From: Pseudooceanicola sp050897975
GTDB lineage: Bacteria; Pseudomonadota; Alphaproteobacteria; Rhodobacterales; Rhodobacteraceae
Length of the DNA stretch: 64,000 bases
Direction of reading: 5' to 3'
NCBI RefSeq assembly: GCF_050897975.1
Contig: NZ_JBPAXY010000006.1
Coordinates: forward strand, 186,001 to 250,000
Shown: piece after piece, positions 9,403 through 17,614 of the stretch
How positions within the stretch are numbered: position 1 is the stretch's first letter
Layout: each line of letters begins with the position of its first letter
The notes under the pieces: generated by a model
Seen by the model: only the letters and a program-made list of their open reading frames with translations
Told to the model about the DNA's origin: nothing
The model's database searches: none
Position numbers and translations under genes: made by a program

Positions 9403-9448
9403 GATTCACTCCTGTAAAACGGTTTCCCCTTGTCGCTGCGGTGGCGAA

Positions 9449-9463
9449 ATGAGACAACTTCAT
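9449..9463. promoter_or_regulatory. Candidate MetR operator between metF and metR
   Basis: ATGAGACAACTTCAT fits the MetR half-site pattern TGAA-N5-TTCA with a single mismatch (TGAG), and sits mid-way in the 93-base divergent gap. A second weaker palindrome (CTCA...TGAG) lies just downstream toward metR. Confidence 0.5.
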
Positions 9464-9495
9464 AATTCTCACGATAATCATGAGGCGCACAGCAT

Positions 9496-10419
9496 ATGCA
9501 TCTGGAGCTGAGACATCTGCGCACCATCCGCGCCATCCACGAGACGGGCGGTTTGCAGAAGGCCGCCGAAAGCCTGCACATTACTCAAAGCGCGCTGAGC
9601 CATCAGATCAAGGGGCTGGAGGCCCAGGCGGGGATGGAGCTGTTCGTGCGCCGCACCAAGCCGATGCGCCTGTCGGCGGCGGGGCTGCGGATGCTGCGGG
9701 TGGCCGAGAGGGTGCTGGAGGAGATCGAGGCGCTGGAGGCCGAGTTCGACGCCCTGCGCGACGGCCATGCGGGACGGCTGCATATCACCCTGGAATGTCA
9801 CGCCTGCTATGACTGGCTGCTGCCGGTGCTGGAGCTGTTCCGCCGTGCCTGGGCCGAGGTCGACGTGGACATTCGCCCCGGCCTTGCCTTCAACGCCATG
9901 GAGGCGCTGGAGCGCGAGCAGGTGGATGTGGTCATCACCTCGGACCCCGAGGATCTGCCGGGGATCACCTTTGCGCCGCTCTTCGACTATTCGCCGGTTT
10001 TCGTCGCCGCCGCGTCGCATCCCCTAGCCGCCAAGGATCGGATCCTGGCCGAGGATTTGGCGGGCGAGACCCTGCTGACCTACCCGGTGGAGCGGGCGCG
10101 GCTGGATGTGTTCAAGATGCTCTTGGGCCCGGCCGGGGTGGAGCCGGCGGCACAGCGCAAGGTCGAGCTGACCGAGGTGATCCTGCTGCTGGTGGCCTCG
10201 GGGCGGGGGGTGGCGGTGCTGCCCGACTGGGTGATGCGCGAGGTGCGTTATCACCCCGATTACGTGACCCGGCCCATTGGCGACAGCCGGTTGACCCGGC
10301 GCATGTATGCCGCCTGCCGCAGCGAGGATGCGACCAAGCCCTACATGGCCCATTTCGCCCGGCTGGCCCGCACCGAGGCGGTGAAACTGCAACATGAGGT
10401 GGGGCGGGGCGCGGGCTAG
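9496..10419 (+). CDS. metR: LysR-family regulator, probable MetR
   Basis: The 307-residue protein starts MHLELRHLRTIRAIHE and has the LysR winged-helix DNA-binding domain with the recognition helix in the LHITQSALSHQIKGLE stretch (about residues 30-45), followed by a periplasmic-binding-protein-like effector domain. MetR activates methionine genes with homocysteine as co-inducer. The name rests on the LRHLRTI start, which is typical of MetR, and on the divergent metF neighbour; other LysR family members cannot be excluded from the effector domain alone. Confidence 0.85.
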   Translation: MHLELRHLRTIRAIHETGGLQKAAESLHITQSALSHQIKGLEAQAGMELFVRRTKPMRLSAAGLRMLRVAERVLEEIEALEAEFDALRDGHAGRLHITLECHACYDWLLPVLELFRRAWAEVDVDIRPGLAFNAMEALEREQVDVVITSDPEDLPGITFAPLFDYSPVFVAAASHPLAAKDRILAEDLAGETLLTYPVERARLDVFKMLLGPAGVEPAAQRKVELTEVILLLVASGRGVAVLPDWVMREVRYHPDYVTRPIGDSRLTRRMYAACRSEDATKPYMAHFARLARTEAVKLQHEVGRGAG

Positions 10420-10531
10420 GCCGGGGCGCAGGGCGGGGCTGCACCCGGCGCAGGGCGGGCAGGCGCCGCAGGGCCTTGGCAAGTGGGCGTTCGACGTCTA
10501 TACGCGCCACTCGAACACAGGAGCCAACCGC

Positions 10532-11320
10532 ATGTCCTTCAGCGCCAACCTCAACATCATGATGAAAGCCGCCCGCAAGGCGGGTCGCTCTCTGGTGAAG
10601 GATTTCCGCGAGGTCGAGAACCTTCAGGTGTCGGTCAAGGGCGCGGGCGATTTCGTCAGCCGGGCCGACATCGCCGCCGAGGCGATCCTGAAGGAAGAGC
10701 TGATGGGCGCGCGCCCCAACTACGGCTGGCTGGCCGAAGAGGGCGGCGAGGAAGAGGGCGAGGATCCGACCCGGCGTTGGATCGTCGATCCGCTGGACGG
10801 CACCACCAATTTCCTGCATGGCCTGCCGCACTGGGCGATTTCCATTGCGCTGGAGCACAAGGGCCAGATCGTCGCGGGCGTGATCTATGACGCCGCCAAG
10901 GACGAGATGTTCATGGCCGAGAAGGGCGAGGGCGCCTGGATGAATGACATGCGCATCCGTGCCTCGGGCCGGATCCGGATGATCGAGGCGGTCTTCGCCA
11001 CCGGCGTGCCCTTCGCCAACAGCCGCGATCTGCCCGCGACGCTGAAGGATCTGGCGCGGCTGATGCCCGCCTGTGCCGGGGTGCGTCGCTGGGGCGCGGC
11101 CTCGCTCGACATGGCCTATGTGGCGGCCGGTCGCTATGATGGCTACTGGGAACGCGGGCTGAAGCCCTGGGATCTGGCGGCGGGCCTTGTGATCCTGCGC
11201 GAGGCGGGGGCCTTCGTCGAGCCGCTGGAGCCGGAGGGCGACATCCTGGCCGATGGCGCGATCCTGACCGCCAACGAGCCCCTGTTCGATAAATTCGCCA
11301 AGGTCATCCGCGACGCCTGA
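10532..11320 (+). CDS. suhB: Inositol monophosphatase family protein (SuhB-like)
   Basis: The 262-residue protein is a Mg-dependent, Li-sensitive phosphatase of the IMPase fold. The first metal motif is WIVDPLDGTTNFLHGLP and the second is WDLAAGLVILREAG, both intact, as is the upstream LAEEGGEEE metal-binding acidic stretch. Enzymes of this group dephosphorylate inositol-1-phosphate; the Escherichia coli homologue SuhB also assists rRNA transcription antitermination. The start ATG has AGGAGCC upstream. A longer frame extends upstream but has no ribosome site. It is a single-gene unit with a strong terminator. Confidence 0.92.
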   Translation: MSFSANLNIMMKAARKAGRSLVKDFREVENLQVSVKGAGDFVSRADIAAEAILKEELMGARPNYGWLAEEGGEEEGEDPTRRWIVDPLDGTTNFLHGLPHWAISIALEHKGQIVAGVIYDAAKDEMFMAEKGEGAWMNDMRIRASGRIRMIEAVFATGVPFANSRDLPATLKDLARLMPACAGVRRWGAASLDMAYVAAGRYDGYWERGLKPWDLAAGLVILREAGAFVEPLEPEGDILADGAILTANEPLFDKFAKVIRDA

Positions 11321-11345
11321 GGCGCGGCGGAGCTGGCATTGAGAC

Positions 11346-11377
11346 AAGGCGCGGCCCTAGGGGGCGGCGCCTTTTTT
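11346..11377 (+). terminator. Intrinsic terminator after suhB-like gene
   Basis: Stem AAGGCGC/GCGCCTT with a 14-base loop and then a run of T on the plus strand, 25 bases past the stop codon. Confidence 0.8.
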
Positions 11378-11696
11378 CTTGGGTTTGCGAGGGGGAGGGG
11401 GCTCTGCCCCCCTTGAGCCCTCGCGGGCTCAATTCCCCCCGGGATATTTTGGGCAATGAGAAATATGGGGCGGGGGGCTTGAGAGCAGAGGTTCCGGCAC
11501 GGACGGAAGGGTGGCAGGAGACCTTTGAGACCAGAGCGAGGGGGGAGGGGGAATGGCCCGTCACCGCTGAAAGTGGTCCTGGGCGATGTCCACGACGCGG
11601 CTCACTTCCCGGGGTGTTCCGATAGAGGAACGCAGGCGTGACGCTGCCCCGCCCGAGGCGGCCCGGCAGGGGCATCGAGAGCGGGCGCGCCCGGGG
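11378..11696. other. Convergent intergenic region after suhB-like gene
   Basis: About 320 bases between convergent genes hold no supportable coding region. They contain one interspersed element (11432-11470, listed separately) bounded by the inverted pair GAGCCC/GGGCTC just upstream. Confidence 0.6.
11432..11470 (+). repeat. Interspersed GGGATATTTT extragenic element
   Basis: CCCCCCGGGATATTTT followed by GGGCAATGAGAAATATG. It matches the minus-strand copy at 4050-4087 closely, and its core recurs at 30321-30349. Confidence 0.6.
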
Positions 11697-12545
11697 TCAG
11701 ACCCAGGGGTCGGTCGGGGGCTTGCGGCGAGACCGGCCGGCGCGGGGGATCACGCTGCGGCCCGGGCGCGGGGCGGCGGGGGGCGTGTCGGGGCGGGGCC
11801 GCTTGCCGCGGGGCACGCGGGGCACCGAAGAGCGGGTGAAGCTGTAGTCGGCCTCGGGGTTGGGCGGGCGGCCGTGGTTGACGCGCCAATAGGCCGGGCC
11901 ACCCCGGCGGAAGAAGACCGGCAGGGTCAGCACCAGCCCGATGACGAAGCCGCCCGCATGGGCCCAATAGGCCACGCCGCCGCTGGTCGGATCGGCGCCC
12001 ACGCCGTTGAACAGCTGGGTCACGAACCAGAAGCCCAGCATCAGCCAGGCGGGCACCGGGAAGACCTTGAAGAAGAAGACGATGATCACCAGGATGTCGA
12101 CCTTGGCGCGCGGGTAGAGCAGCAGGTAGCCCCCCATCACCCCCGCAATCGCCCCCGAGGCCCCCACCGTGGGCACCACCGAGCCCGGCGCCGACAGCAC
12201 ATGGGCCAGACCCGCGCCCAGCCCCGAGGCCAGGTAGAAGCCCAAGAAACCCAGGTGGCCCATCTCGTCTTCCAGGTTGTCGCCGAAGATCCACAGAAAC
12301 AGCATGTTGCCCGCCAGGTGCATGAAGCCGCCGTGCAGGAACATCGAGGTCAGCAGGGTCTGCGCCCCGTCGCCCGTGCTGACCCGGGCGGGGATCATCG
12401 CATAGCTGTCGAAGAAGGCGTTGATCGCCTGCGGATCGCCCATCTGGCCCGCATAGCTGAAGAAGATCAGCACATTGGCCGCGATCAGCAGCCAGGTGAC
12501 ATAGGCCGTGCGGCCCGACGGGTTGTGATCGCGCAGGGGGAACAT
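11697..12545 (-). CDS. Rhomboid-family intramembrane serine protease
   Basis: The 282-residue inner-membrane protein has six predicted helices. The catalytic dyad is visible: Ser130 in GASGAIAG and His196 in YWAHAGGFVIG. The HxxxN pair that supports the oxyanion hole is H76-N80 (HLAGN). A proline- and arginine-rich cytoplasmic tail of about 60 residues follows the last helix. Rhomboids cleave transmembrane substrates within the bilayer; the substrate is unknown. It stands alone, convergent with the suhB-like gene. Confidence 0.92.
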   Translation of the reverse strand: MFPLRDHNPSGRTAYVTWLLIAANVLIFFSYAGQMGDPQAINAFFDSYAMIPARVSTGDGAQTLLTSMFLHGGFMHLAGNMLFLWIFGDNLEDEMGHLGFLGFYLASGLGAGLAHVLSAPGSVVPTVGASGAIAGVMGGYLLLYPRAKVDILVIIVFFFKVFPVPAWLMLGFWFVTQLFNGVGADPTSGGVAYWAHAGGFVIGLVLTLPVFFRRGGPAYWRVNHGRPPNPEADYSFTRSSVPRVPRGKRPRPDTPPAAPRPGRSVIPRAGRSRRKPPTDPWV

Positions 12546-12667
12546 GGCCCATAGCTGGGGCCAGCTGCCGCGCAGGTCAAGCGTAAATCACCCGCTGCCG
12601 GGCGCGCGCGGGCACGTCGGGGTTTGAACTGGCGCGCGGGCTGTGCCACATCTGGCGCAGGTGGTCG

Positions 12668-12753
12668 GCGGGCGTGGCGGAATGGTAGACGCACGAGACT
12701 TAAAATCTTGCGCCTGAAAAGGCTTACGGGTTCGAGTCCCGTCGCCCGTACCA
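12668..12753 (+). tRNA. tRNA-Leu (anticodon UAA), CCA encoded
   Basis: The cloverleaf can be built by hand. Acceptor GCGGGCG pairs with CGCCCGT, the anticodon arm CGAGA-CTTAAAA-TCTTG places UAA at 34-36, the long variable arm forms GCCT-GAAA-AGGC as in class II tRNAs, and the T arm is ACGGG-TTCGAGT-CCCGT. Discriminator A and a templated CCA follow. Confidence 0.95.
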
Positions 12754-12783
12754 CCTGACCTTTCCCGTTGCCGATCTCGCGCC

Positions 12784-13035
12784 CTAGCGGCGCGCCTGGC
12801 TGCTGTCGCGTCTTTCCCAGATCTGGGTGCCGCCGATCCGTTCGGCGGCGCGCACCAGGCCCTGGGCCTCCATCCGGCGAAGCAGATGCAGGGTGCCGCT
12901 GCGGCTCATGCCGAGGCGGCGTTGCAACTCGGTTTGCGTACGGGGGCGGGCCAGTTCGGCCAGCACGACCCTTTTGCGAAGCTCCGCCCCGGCGTTGCGG
13001 CGGCGTAGCAGATGCGGTTGATCTCGATCCGGCAT
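12784..13035 (-). CDS. Small winged-helix DNA-binding protein
   Basis: About 83 residues, almost entirely one winged helix-turn-helix: ELRKRVVLAELARPRTQTEL, then RRLGMSRSGTLHLLRRMEAQGL as second and recognition helices, then a short wing ending TQIWERRD. This looks like a minimal MarR/ArsR-like regulator. The start is uncertain: the frame continues upstream for 50 residues of low-complexity basic sequence without a clear ribosome site. Three 16-bp direct repeats, each with a TTGACA hexamer on this gene's strand, lie about 130-175 bases upstream of the chosen start. Function unknown. Confidence 0.5.
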   Translation of the reverse strand: MPDRDQPHLLRRRNAGAELRKRVVLAELARPRTQTELQRRLGMSRSGTLHLLRRMEAQGLVRAAERIGGTQIWERRDSSQARR

Positions 13036-13163
13036 GGCGGTCCGGCCCAGGGCGCGGGCCGTCCTTTTCGGTCTTCGTCTGTCACGGGGGGCGCAGAATG
13101 GCGCCGGAGGGCTGAAGAAAGCGCAGAAGAATATGGGACAGAAGGACCATGCGGCCCGGCCCA

Positions 13164-13211
13164 TGTCAAGACAAGCCCGTGTCAAGACAGGGTCGTGTCA
13201 AGACTGGGCCG
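13164..13211. repeat. Three 16-bp direct repeats (TGTCAAGAC core)
   Basis: Three tandem units begin at 13164, 13180 and 13196, each starting TGTCAAGAC, with exact 16-base spacing. On the minus strand each gives a consensus -35 hexamer TTGACA. They lie between the 3' end of the IMPase-family gene and the small winged-helix gene. Confidence 0.8.
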
Positions 13212-13226
13212 GGGCAGGGGCCGTGC

Positions 13227-14039
13227 CTAGACGTCCACTAGGGCGCAAAGCGCGTCGAAGACGCCCGCGCCTGTGCAGGTCACCGGCTGACGCTCCAGCG
13301 GGCGGGACAGGTCGAAGGGGGCGCTGCGCCCCCCCGCCTCGGTCACCAGCAGCTGGCCCGCCAGGCAATCCCAGGCCGAAAGTTCCGGTTCGTGGAACCC
13401 CGCGTGATGGCCCGCCGCCACCAGCGCCAGGCTGAGCGCGGCAGAGCCGTTGCGCATGAACCCCGCCTGGGCGGCGGTCAGCCGGGTGACGATGCGCCCG
13501 ATCCGTTCCGCATGGCGCGGCGCGCCCGGCCCGCAAGAGACGACCTGACCCGCCAGCGCCGTGGCCGGGCTGGCCGACAGGCGGCGTGGGCGGGCCTCGG
13601 CCCCGTCCTGGCGCCAGGCCCCCTGGCCCAGGCGCGCCCAGTAGAGGCGGTCGCGGCAGGGTTCGGCGATCAGCCCGGCGGTGATCTGCCCCTCGTGCAA
13701 CAGCGCCAGCACCACGGTCCAGCTGGGCAGGCCGTGCAGGAAGGGGGTGGTGCCGTCGATCGGGTCGATGACCCAGGTCCAGCCGCTGCGCCCCGTCTCC
13801 AGCCCGCGTTCCTCGCCCAGGATGGCGTCCTCAGGGAAGGCGCTGGCGATCTCGCGGCGCAGCAGATCCTCGACCCCGCGGTCGGCCTGGCTGACCGGAT
13901 CGCCGGGGCCGGTTTTCTGTTCCACGGTCAGCCGGTCGAGATGGTGAAAATGTTCCAGCGCCAGATCGGCGGCGCGGGCGATGGCCAGGCGGGCATGGTC
14001 GAGGCGGGCGTCGGCCTCGGCCTTTGGGTCTTGGGTCAT
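13227..14039 (-). CDS. Inositol monophosphatase-family phosphatase, last gene of ABC/GDPD operon
   Basis: This 270-residue cytoplasmic enzyme has the IMPase metal motifs WVIDPIDGTTPFLHGLP and SAWDCLAGQLLVTEAGG, plus the acidic ILGEERG site. It could hydrolyse inositol-1-phosphate, histidinol phosphate or 3'-phosphoadenosine 5'-phosphate; family membership alone does not decide. Position helps: the gene starts four bases after the LacI-type regulator stop and ends an operon with an ABC importer and a glycerophosphodiesterase, which favours a sugar- or inositol-phosphate substrate. The chosen ATG (MTQDPKAEAD) follows that short gap; an in-frame extension into the regulator is unlikely. Confidence 0.88.
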   Translation of the reverse strand: MTQDPKAEADARLDHARLAIARAADLALEHFHHLDRLTVEQKTGPGDPVSQADRGVEDLLRREIASAFPEDAILGEERGLETGRSGWTWVIDPIDGTTPFLHGLPSWTVVLALLHEGQITAGLIAEPCRDRLYWARLGQGAWRQDGAEARPRRLSASPATALAGQVVSCGPGAPRHAERIGRIVTRLTAAQAGFMRNGSAALSLALVAAGHHAGFHEPELSAWDCLAGQLLVTEAGGRSAPFDLSRPLERQPVTCTGAGVFDALCALVDV

Positions 14040-14043
14040 GGTA

Positions 14044-15075
14044 TCAGGATCTTGCAGTGCTGCGGCGACGCACCAGATGCACGTCGATCGTGGTGAGGCC
14101 CGGGCGGGCATTTCGGTCGGCGATGGCGCTGAGCAGGGCCGCGAGGGCGGCGCGGGTCACCGCGGGCACCGATTGGTGGATGGTGGTCAGGTCGTAGGCG
14201 TCCCAGGCGGCCTCGGCGATGTCATCGCAGCCGATCAGGGCCAGATCCTCGGGAATGCGCAGCCCGCCGCGCCGCAGCCCGTCCATGAGGCCAAGGGCGA
14301 GGAAGTCGTTGGCGGCGTGGATCCCGTCGACCCCAGGGGCGCGGGCGAGGAATTCCGCCGCCGCCTCTTGCCCGCCGGCATAGTTCTGTGCCGCGCCGCT
14401 GACCGTGGTGACCAGGGTCAGGCCCAGCCGGGCCAGATGCGCCTCGAAGGAGGCACAGCGCCGGTCGATCGTGTAGGAGGGGCGGCGCTGGCGGGCCAGG
14501 GCCACGCGGGTACAGCCCGCCTCGGCCAGGGCCTCGGCGGCCAGGCGCCCGGCGGCCTCGGTGTCCTGGGTGACATTGGCTACATGGCCGCCCATCAGGG
14601 CCTTGTTGACCAGCACCAGGGGCACGTCGTGGCGGGCGCATTCCTCTACGATCTCTTGCGGCGAGGCGTCCGAGGTGACGATGGCGCCCGAGACGTTGTA
14701 ATGCAGCATCATGTCGATCACCCGCCGGGTCTCTTCGCCCCGGGTGGTGGGCAGCAGGAAGGGGCGGTAGTCGGCGGCGATCAGCGCCCGGCTGAGGCTG
14801 TCGATCAGATCGGCGCGCAGCGAATGGTCCATGTCCGACACCACCAGCGCCACCAGGCGCGAGCGCTGGTCCTTCAGCGACCGGGCGAGGAAATTGACCC
14901 GGTAGCCCAGTTCGCGCGCCGCCGCCATGACCCGCTTGCGGGTCTCGGGCGCGACCGAGGCGCCCTCGGTGAAGGTGCGCGACACCGCCGAGCGGGACAC
15001 GCCCGCCAGCTGCGCCACGTCGGAGGCGGTCACCGGCCCGCGGGCGCGGGGCGTCTGTCGGTCGGTGTCGCTCAT
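14044..15075 (-). CDS. LacI-family transcriptional regulator of ABC/GDPD operon
   Basis: The 343-residue protein has the LacI HTH near the N terminus (VTASDVAQLAGVSRSAVSRT) and a type I periplasmic-binding-like effector domain, which typically binds a sugar or sugar derivative. Its start overlaps the glycerophosphodiesterase stop by four bases (ATGA) and its stop lies four bases before the phosphatase start, so it is co-transcribed with the genes it presumably controls. A good LacI-type palindrome lies before the first gene of the operon at 21259-21274, suggesting autoregulated repression relieved by the imported compound or its product. Confidence 0.9.
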   Translation of the reverse strand: MSDTDRQTPRARGPVTASDVAQLAGVSRSAVSRTFTEGASVAPETRKRVMAAARELGYRVNFLARSLKDQRSRLVALVVSDMDHSLRADLIDSLSRALIAADYRPFLLPTTRGEETRRVIDMMLHYNVSGAIVTSDASPQEIVEECARHDVPLVLVNKALMGGHVANVTQDTEAAGRLAAEALAEAGCTRVALARQRRPSYTIDRRCASFEAHLARLGLTLVTTVSGAAQNYAGGQEAAAEFLARAPGVDGIHAANDFLALGLMDGLRRGGLRIPEDLALIGCDDIAEAAWDAYDLTTIHQSVPAVTRAALAALLSAIADRNARPGLTTIDVHLVRRRSTARS

Positions 15076-16562
15076 CTGGCGCTTTCCCGGACCTGCGGAT
15101 CCGCATGGAGTTCCTGACGCCTGAGCGCTGCCAGAAGAAGGTCGGCCCGGTCAAGGTTAATCATCTCGGGGCGCGCCCGCGCGATCCGATCGAAGGTGGC
15201 GGGGTCGGGGGCGCCGAAATATTGCATCATCGGGGTCATCCCGGCGGCGCGCGCGCGCGGGGCGTCGCGGTCCCACAGCTCGAACGGGATTTCCCAGATC
15301 TGCGGCGCCAGCTCGTGGATCATCGCCGCCAGGCTGTCGTGCCGCTCGACGTTCGACTTGATCCGGGCCTGGGGCGCATGGGCGCGCAGGGCCTTCAGCC
15401 AGCGCAGATCCCAGCACCAGAAGAAGCAGTCCTCGGCAAAGCCCATGTCGCGGACCAGGGCCCAGACCTTTTCGACGGGGGCGTATTTCACCTCGATATA
15501 CATCCGCTTGCCCCGGCGCTGGCACAGGCGGATGGCCTCGGCCAGGGTCTGGATGCGCTGGCCCGCGTAGTGGGGGGAGAACCAGGCGCCGATGTCCAGG
15601 GCGCGCAGCTGGTCCAGCCGCATCTGGGCGATGGCGCCCGTGCCGTCCGAGCAGCGGTCTACGGTGCGGTCGTGATGCACCACCAGGGCGCCATCGGCGG
15701 TCTCGTGCACGTCCAGTTCCAGCCAGTCGCAGGCGAGGTCATAGGCCAGTTCGGCGGCGGCCAGGGTGTTCTCCGGGGCGATATGGTTCATGCCGCGATG
15801 GCAGACCACCTCGATCCCGGCAAACTCGCCCGGGCGGCGGCCGCGCATCAGCTCGGGCTGATCGGTGCAGATGCCCAGGGCGGGCAGCCGTTCCAGATCG
15901 CGCAGCACCTCGGGGCGTTCCTCGTGCCACAGGACCAGGTCCAGCCCCGCCGCCCCGAGCGCCGCCAGAAGCGCCGGGGTGACCAGATCCTGGGGCCGGT
16001 CGCCGCCGCGTTCCCAGCACAGGTGCACGGTATCGGCGCCGCTTTCGGCGGCGCGGGCCAGGGGATCCTCGCCCAGCCGGACCAGCACCGCGACCGGCCA
16101 GGGGCAGCCTGCGGCGATGACCTCGCGCACGCCGTCGCTGTCGAAAGATCCCAGGGCGGCCCTGTCGAAACCCGCCAGCAGGGGCAGGGCGGCGGGACCG
16201 GCGCCGGGGGCCTTCAGCTCGATATAAAGGCCGCAGTCGCGGGCTTTGGCCAGGTCCAGGATCTCGGCCAGGGTCGGCACCTCGGGGACGGCGGCGCGCA
16301 GGGTTGCAAAGTCGGTGTCCTCGATTTGCAAATCCACGCCGAAGACATGCTGGGTATTGGCGTCATGGCAAGAGACGGGCAGGCCGTCGGCGGTCAGGCG
16401 CAGGTCGATCTCCCACATGTCGGCGCCCAGATCGGCGGCGACGGCATAGGCCTGCAGGGTGTTTTCCACCGCATGGGCCCGAGCGCCGCGATGCGCGATG
16501 CAGGCGGGGCGCCCGGCGGGGCGGGGGAAGGGGATCGTGGGGCGGTGGCGGGGCAGGGTCAT
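15072..16562 (-). CDS. Tandem-domain glycerophosphodiester phosphodiesterase
   Basis: The 496-residue protein carries two complete GDPD TIM-barrel domains. Domain 1 has H24-R25 (HRGAR), E33, E51, D53 and H66; domain 2 has H255-R256 (CHRG), E264, E282, D284 and H296/H297. Both catalytic sets look intact. GDPD enzymes split glycerophosphodiesters into glycerol-3-phosphate and an alcohol. No signal peptide is present, so it works on substrate inside the cytoplasm, consistent with the adjacent importer. It overlaps the ABC ATPase stop and the LacI gene start by four bases each. Single-domain UgpQ/GlpQ proteins are about half this length, so the duplication is notable. Confidence 0.92.
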   Translation of the reverse strand: MTLPRHRPTIPFPRPAGRPACIAHRGARAHAVENTLQAYAVAADLGADMWEIDLRLTADGLPVSCHDANTQHVFGVDLQIEDTDFATLRAAVPEVPTLAEILDLAKARDCGLYIELKAPGAGPAALPLLAGFDRAALGSFDSDGVREVIAAGCPWPVAVLVRLGEDPLARAAESGADTVHLCWERGGDRPQDLVTPALLAALGAAGLDLVLWHEERPEVLRDLERLPALGICTDQPELMRGRRPGEFAGIEVVCHRGMNHIAPENTLAAAELAYDLACDWLELDVHETADGALVVHHDRTVDRCSDGTGAIAQMRLDQLRALDIGAWFSPHYAGQRIQTLAEAIRLCQRRGKRMYIEVKYAPVEKVWALVRDMGFAEDCFFWCWDLRWLKALRAHAPQARIKSNVERHDSLAAMIHELAPQIWEIPFELWDRDAPRARAAGMTPMMQYFGAPDPATFDRIARARPEMINLDRADLLLAALRRQELHADPQVRESAR

Positions 16563-17614
16563 AGGCGCGCCCCCGCCGCGTCGAAGATCAGAACCGCCTC
16601 TGTATCCAGGTTGAAGCGGACCACGTCGCCCAGCGACAGATCCTCGCGCACCGGCTGGATCGAGCGCAGCACCGCGCCCGTGGGCAGGGCCAGGTCGAAC
16701 AGCGTCTCGCGCCCCTGGGGTTCGATGAAACGGATCGTCCCCTCGACCGGCACGCCGCGCGCCCCGCCCAGGTGTTCGGGGCGGATCCCCAGGGTCAGGG
16801 GCCGCCCGCCGGGCAGCCGGGCCAGGCGGCTGGGCAGGGGCAAGGTCAGCCCGCCCAGATCCGCCCCGCCCGCGCCATCGCTCAGCGCCTCGACAAAGAC
16901 GATGGGCGGATTGCCCAGAAAGCCCGCGACGAAGCGGGTCGCGGGGGCGCGGTACATGTCGGTGGGGCGGTCGATTTGCAGGATCTCGCCCTCGTTCATG
17001 ATCGCCACGCGGTCGCACATCGACATGGCCTCGACCTGGTCATGGGTGACCAGAATGGCGGTGATGCCGGTTTCCTGCTGGATGCGCCGGATCTCCGAGC
17101 GCATCTCCAGCCGCAGCTTGGCGTCGAGGTTGGCCAGCGGCTCGTCCAAGAGCAGCACGGCGGGCTTGCGCACGATGGCGCGGGCCAGGGCGACGCGCTG
17201 TTGCTGGCCGCCCGACAGCTCGGCCGGCTTGCGCATCAAGAGCTTCTCGATATGCACCAGCTCGGCAATCGCCTGTACCTCGCGGCGGATCGTGGCGCGA
17301 TCCTGGCCCGCGACCTCCAGCGGGAAGGCGATGTTCTGGGCCACGGACATATGCGGGTAGAGGGCGTAATTCTGGAACACCACGCCCACGTTGCGTTTCT
17401 GGCTGGGCAGGTCCGAGACGTCGCGATCGCCAAACAGGATGCGCCCGCCGGTCACCCGGTGAATGCCGGCGATGGCAAACAGCGTCGTCGACTTGCCGCA
17501 GCCCGAGGGGCCGAGCAGGGCCAGCATCTCGCCGTCCTGCACGGTCAGGTCCATGTCGGCGATCACATCGGTGTCGCCGAAGCTTTTGGAAAACTTGTCG
17601 AGGGTAAGTTGCAT
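16559..17614 (-). CDS. ABC importer ATPase, UgpC/MsmK type
   Basis: The 351-residue ATP-binding subunit has Walker A GPSGCGKST (35-43), signature LSGGQQQR, Walker B VLLLDEP and the H-loop THD, followed by a C-terminal OB-fold/TOBE domain (about 235-351) typical of carbohydrate importers of the CUT1 class. It powers the two permeases encoded just upstream. Its start overlaps the permease stop (TGATG) and its stop overlaps the GDPD start (ATGA). Confidence 0.95.
   Translation of the reverse strand: MQLTLDKFSKSFGDTDVIADMDLTVQDGEMLALLGPSGCGKSTTLFAIAGIHRVTGGRILFGDRDVSDLPSQKRNVGVVFQNYALYPHMSVAQNIAFPLEVAGQDRATIRREVQAIAELVHIEKLLMRKPAELSGGQQQRVALARAIVRKPAVLLLDEPLANLDAKLRLEMRSEIRRIQQETGITAILVTHDQVEAMSMCDRVAIMNEGEILQIDRPTDMYRAPATRFVAGFLGNPPIVFVEALSDGAGGADLGGLTLPLPSRLARLPGGRPLTLGIRPEHLGGARGVPVEGTIRFIEPQGRETLFDLALPTGAVLRSIQPVREDLSLGDVVRFNLDTEAVLIFDAAGARL

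Noticed and set aside
12668..13226. tRNA-Leu as an integration site for a mobile element
   Set aside because: No integrase, no repeat of the tRNA 3' end and ordinary genes downstream.
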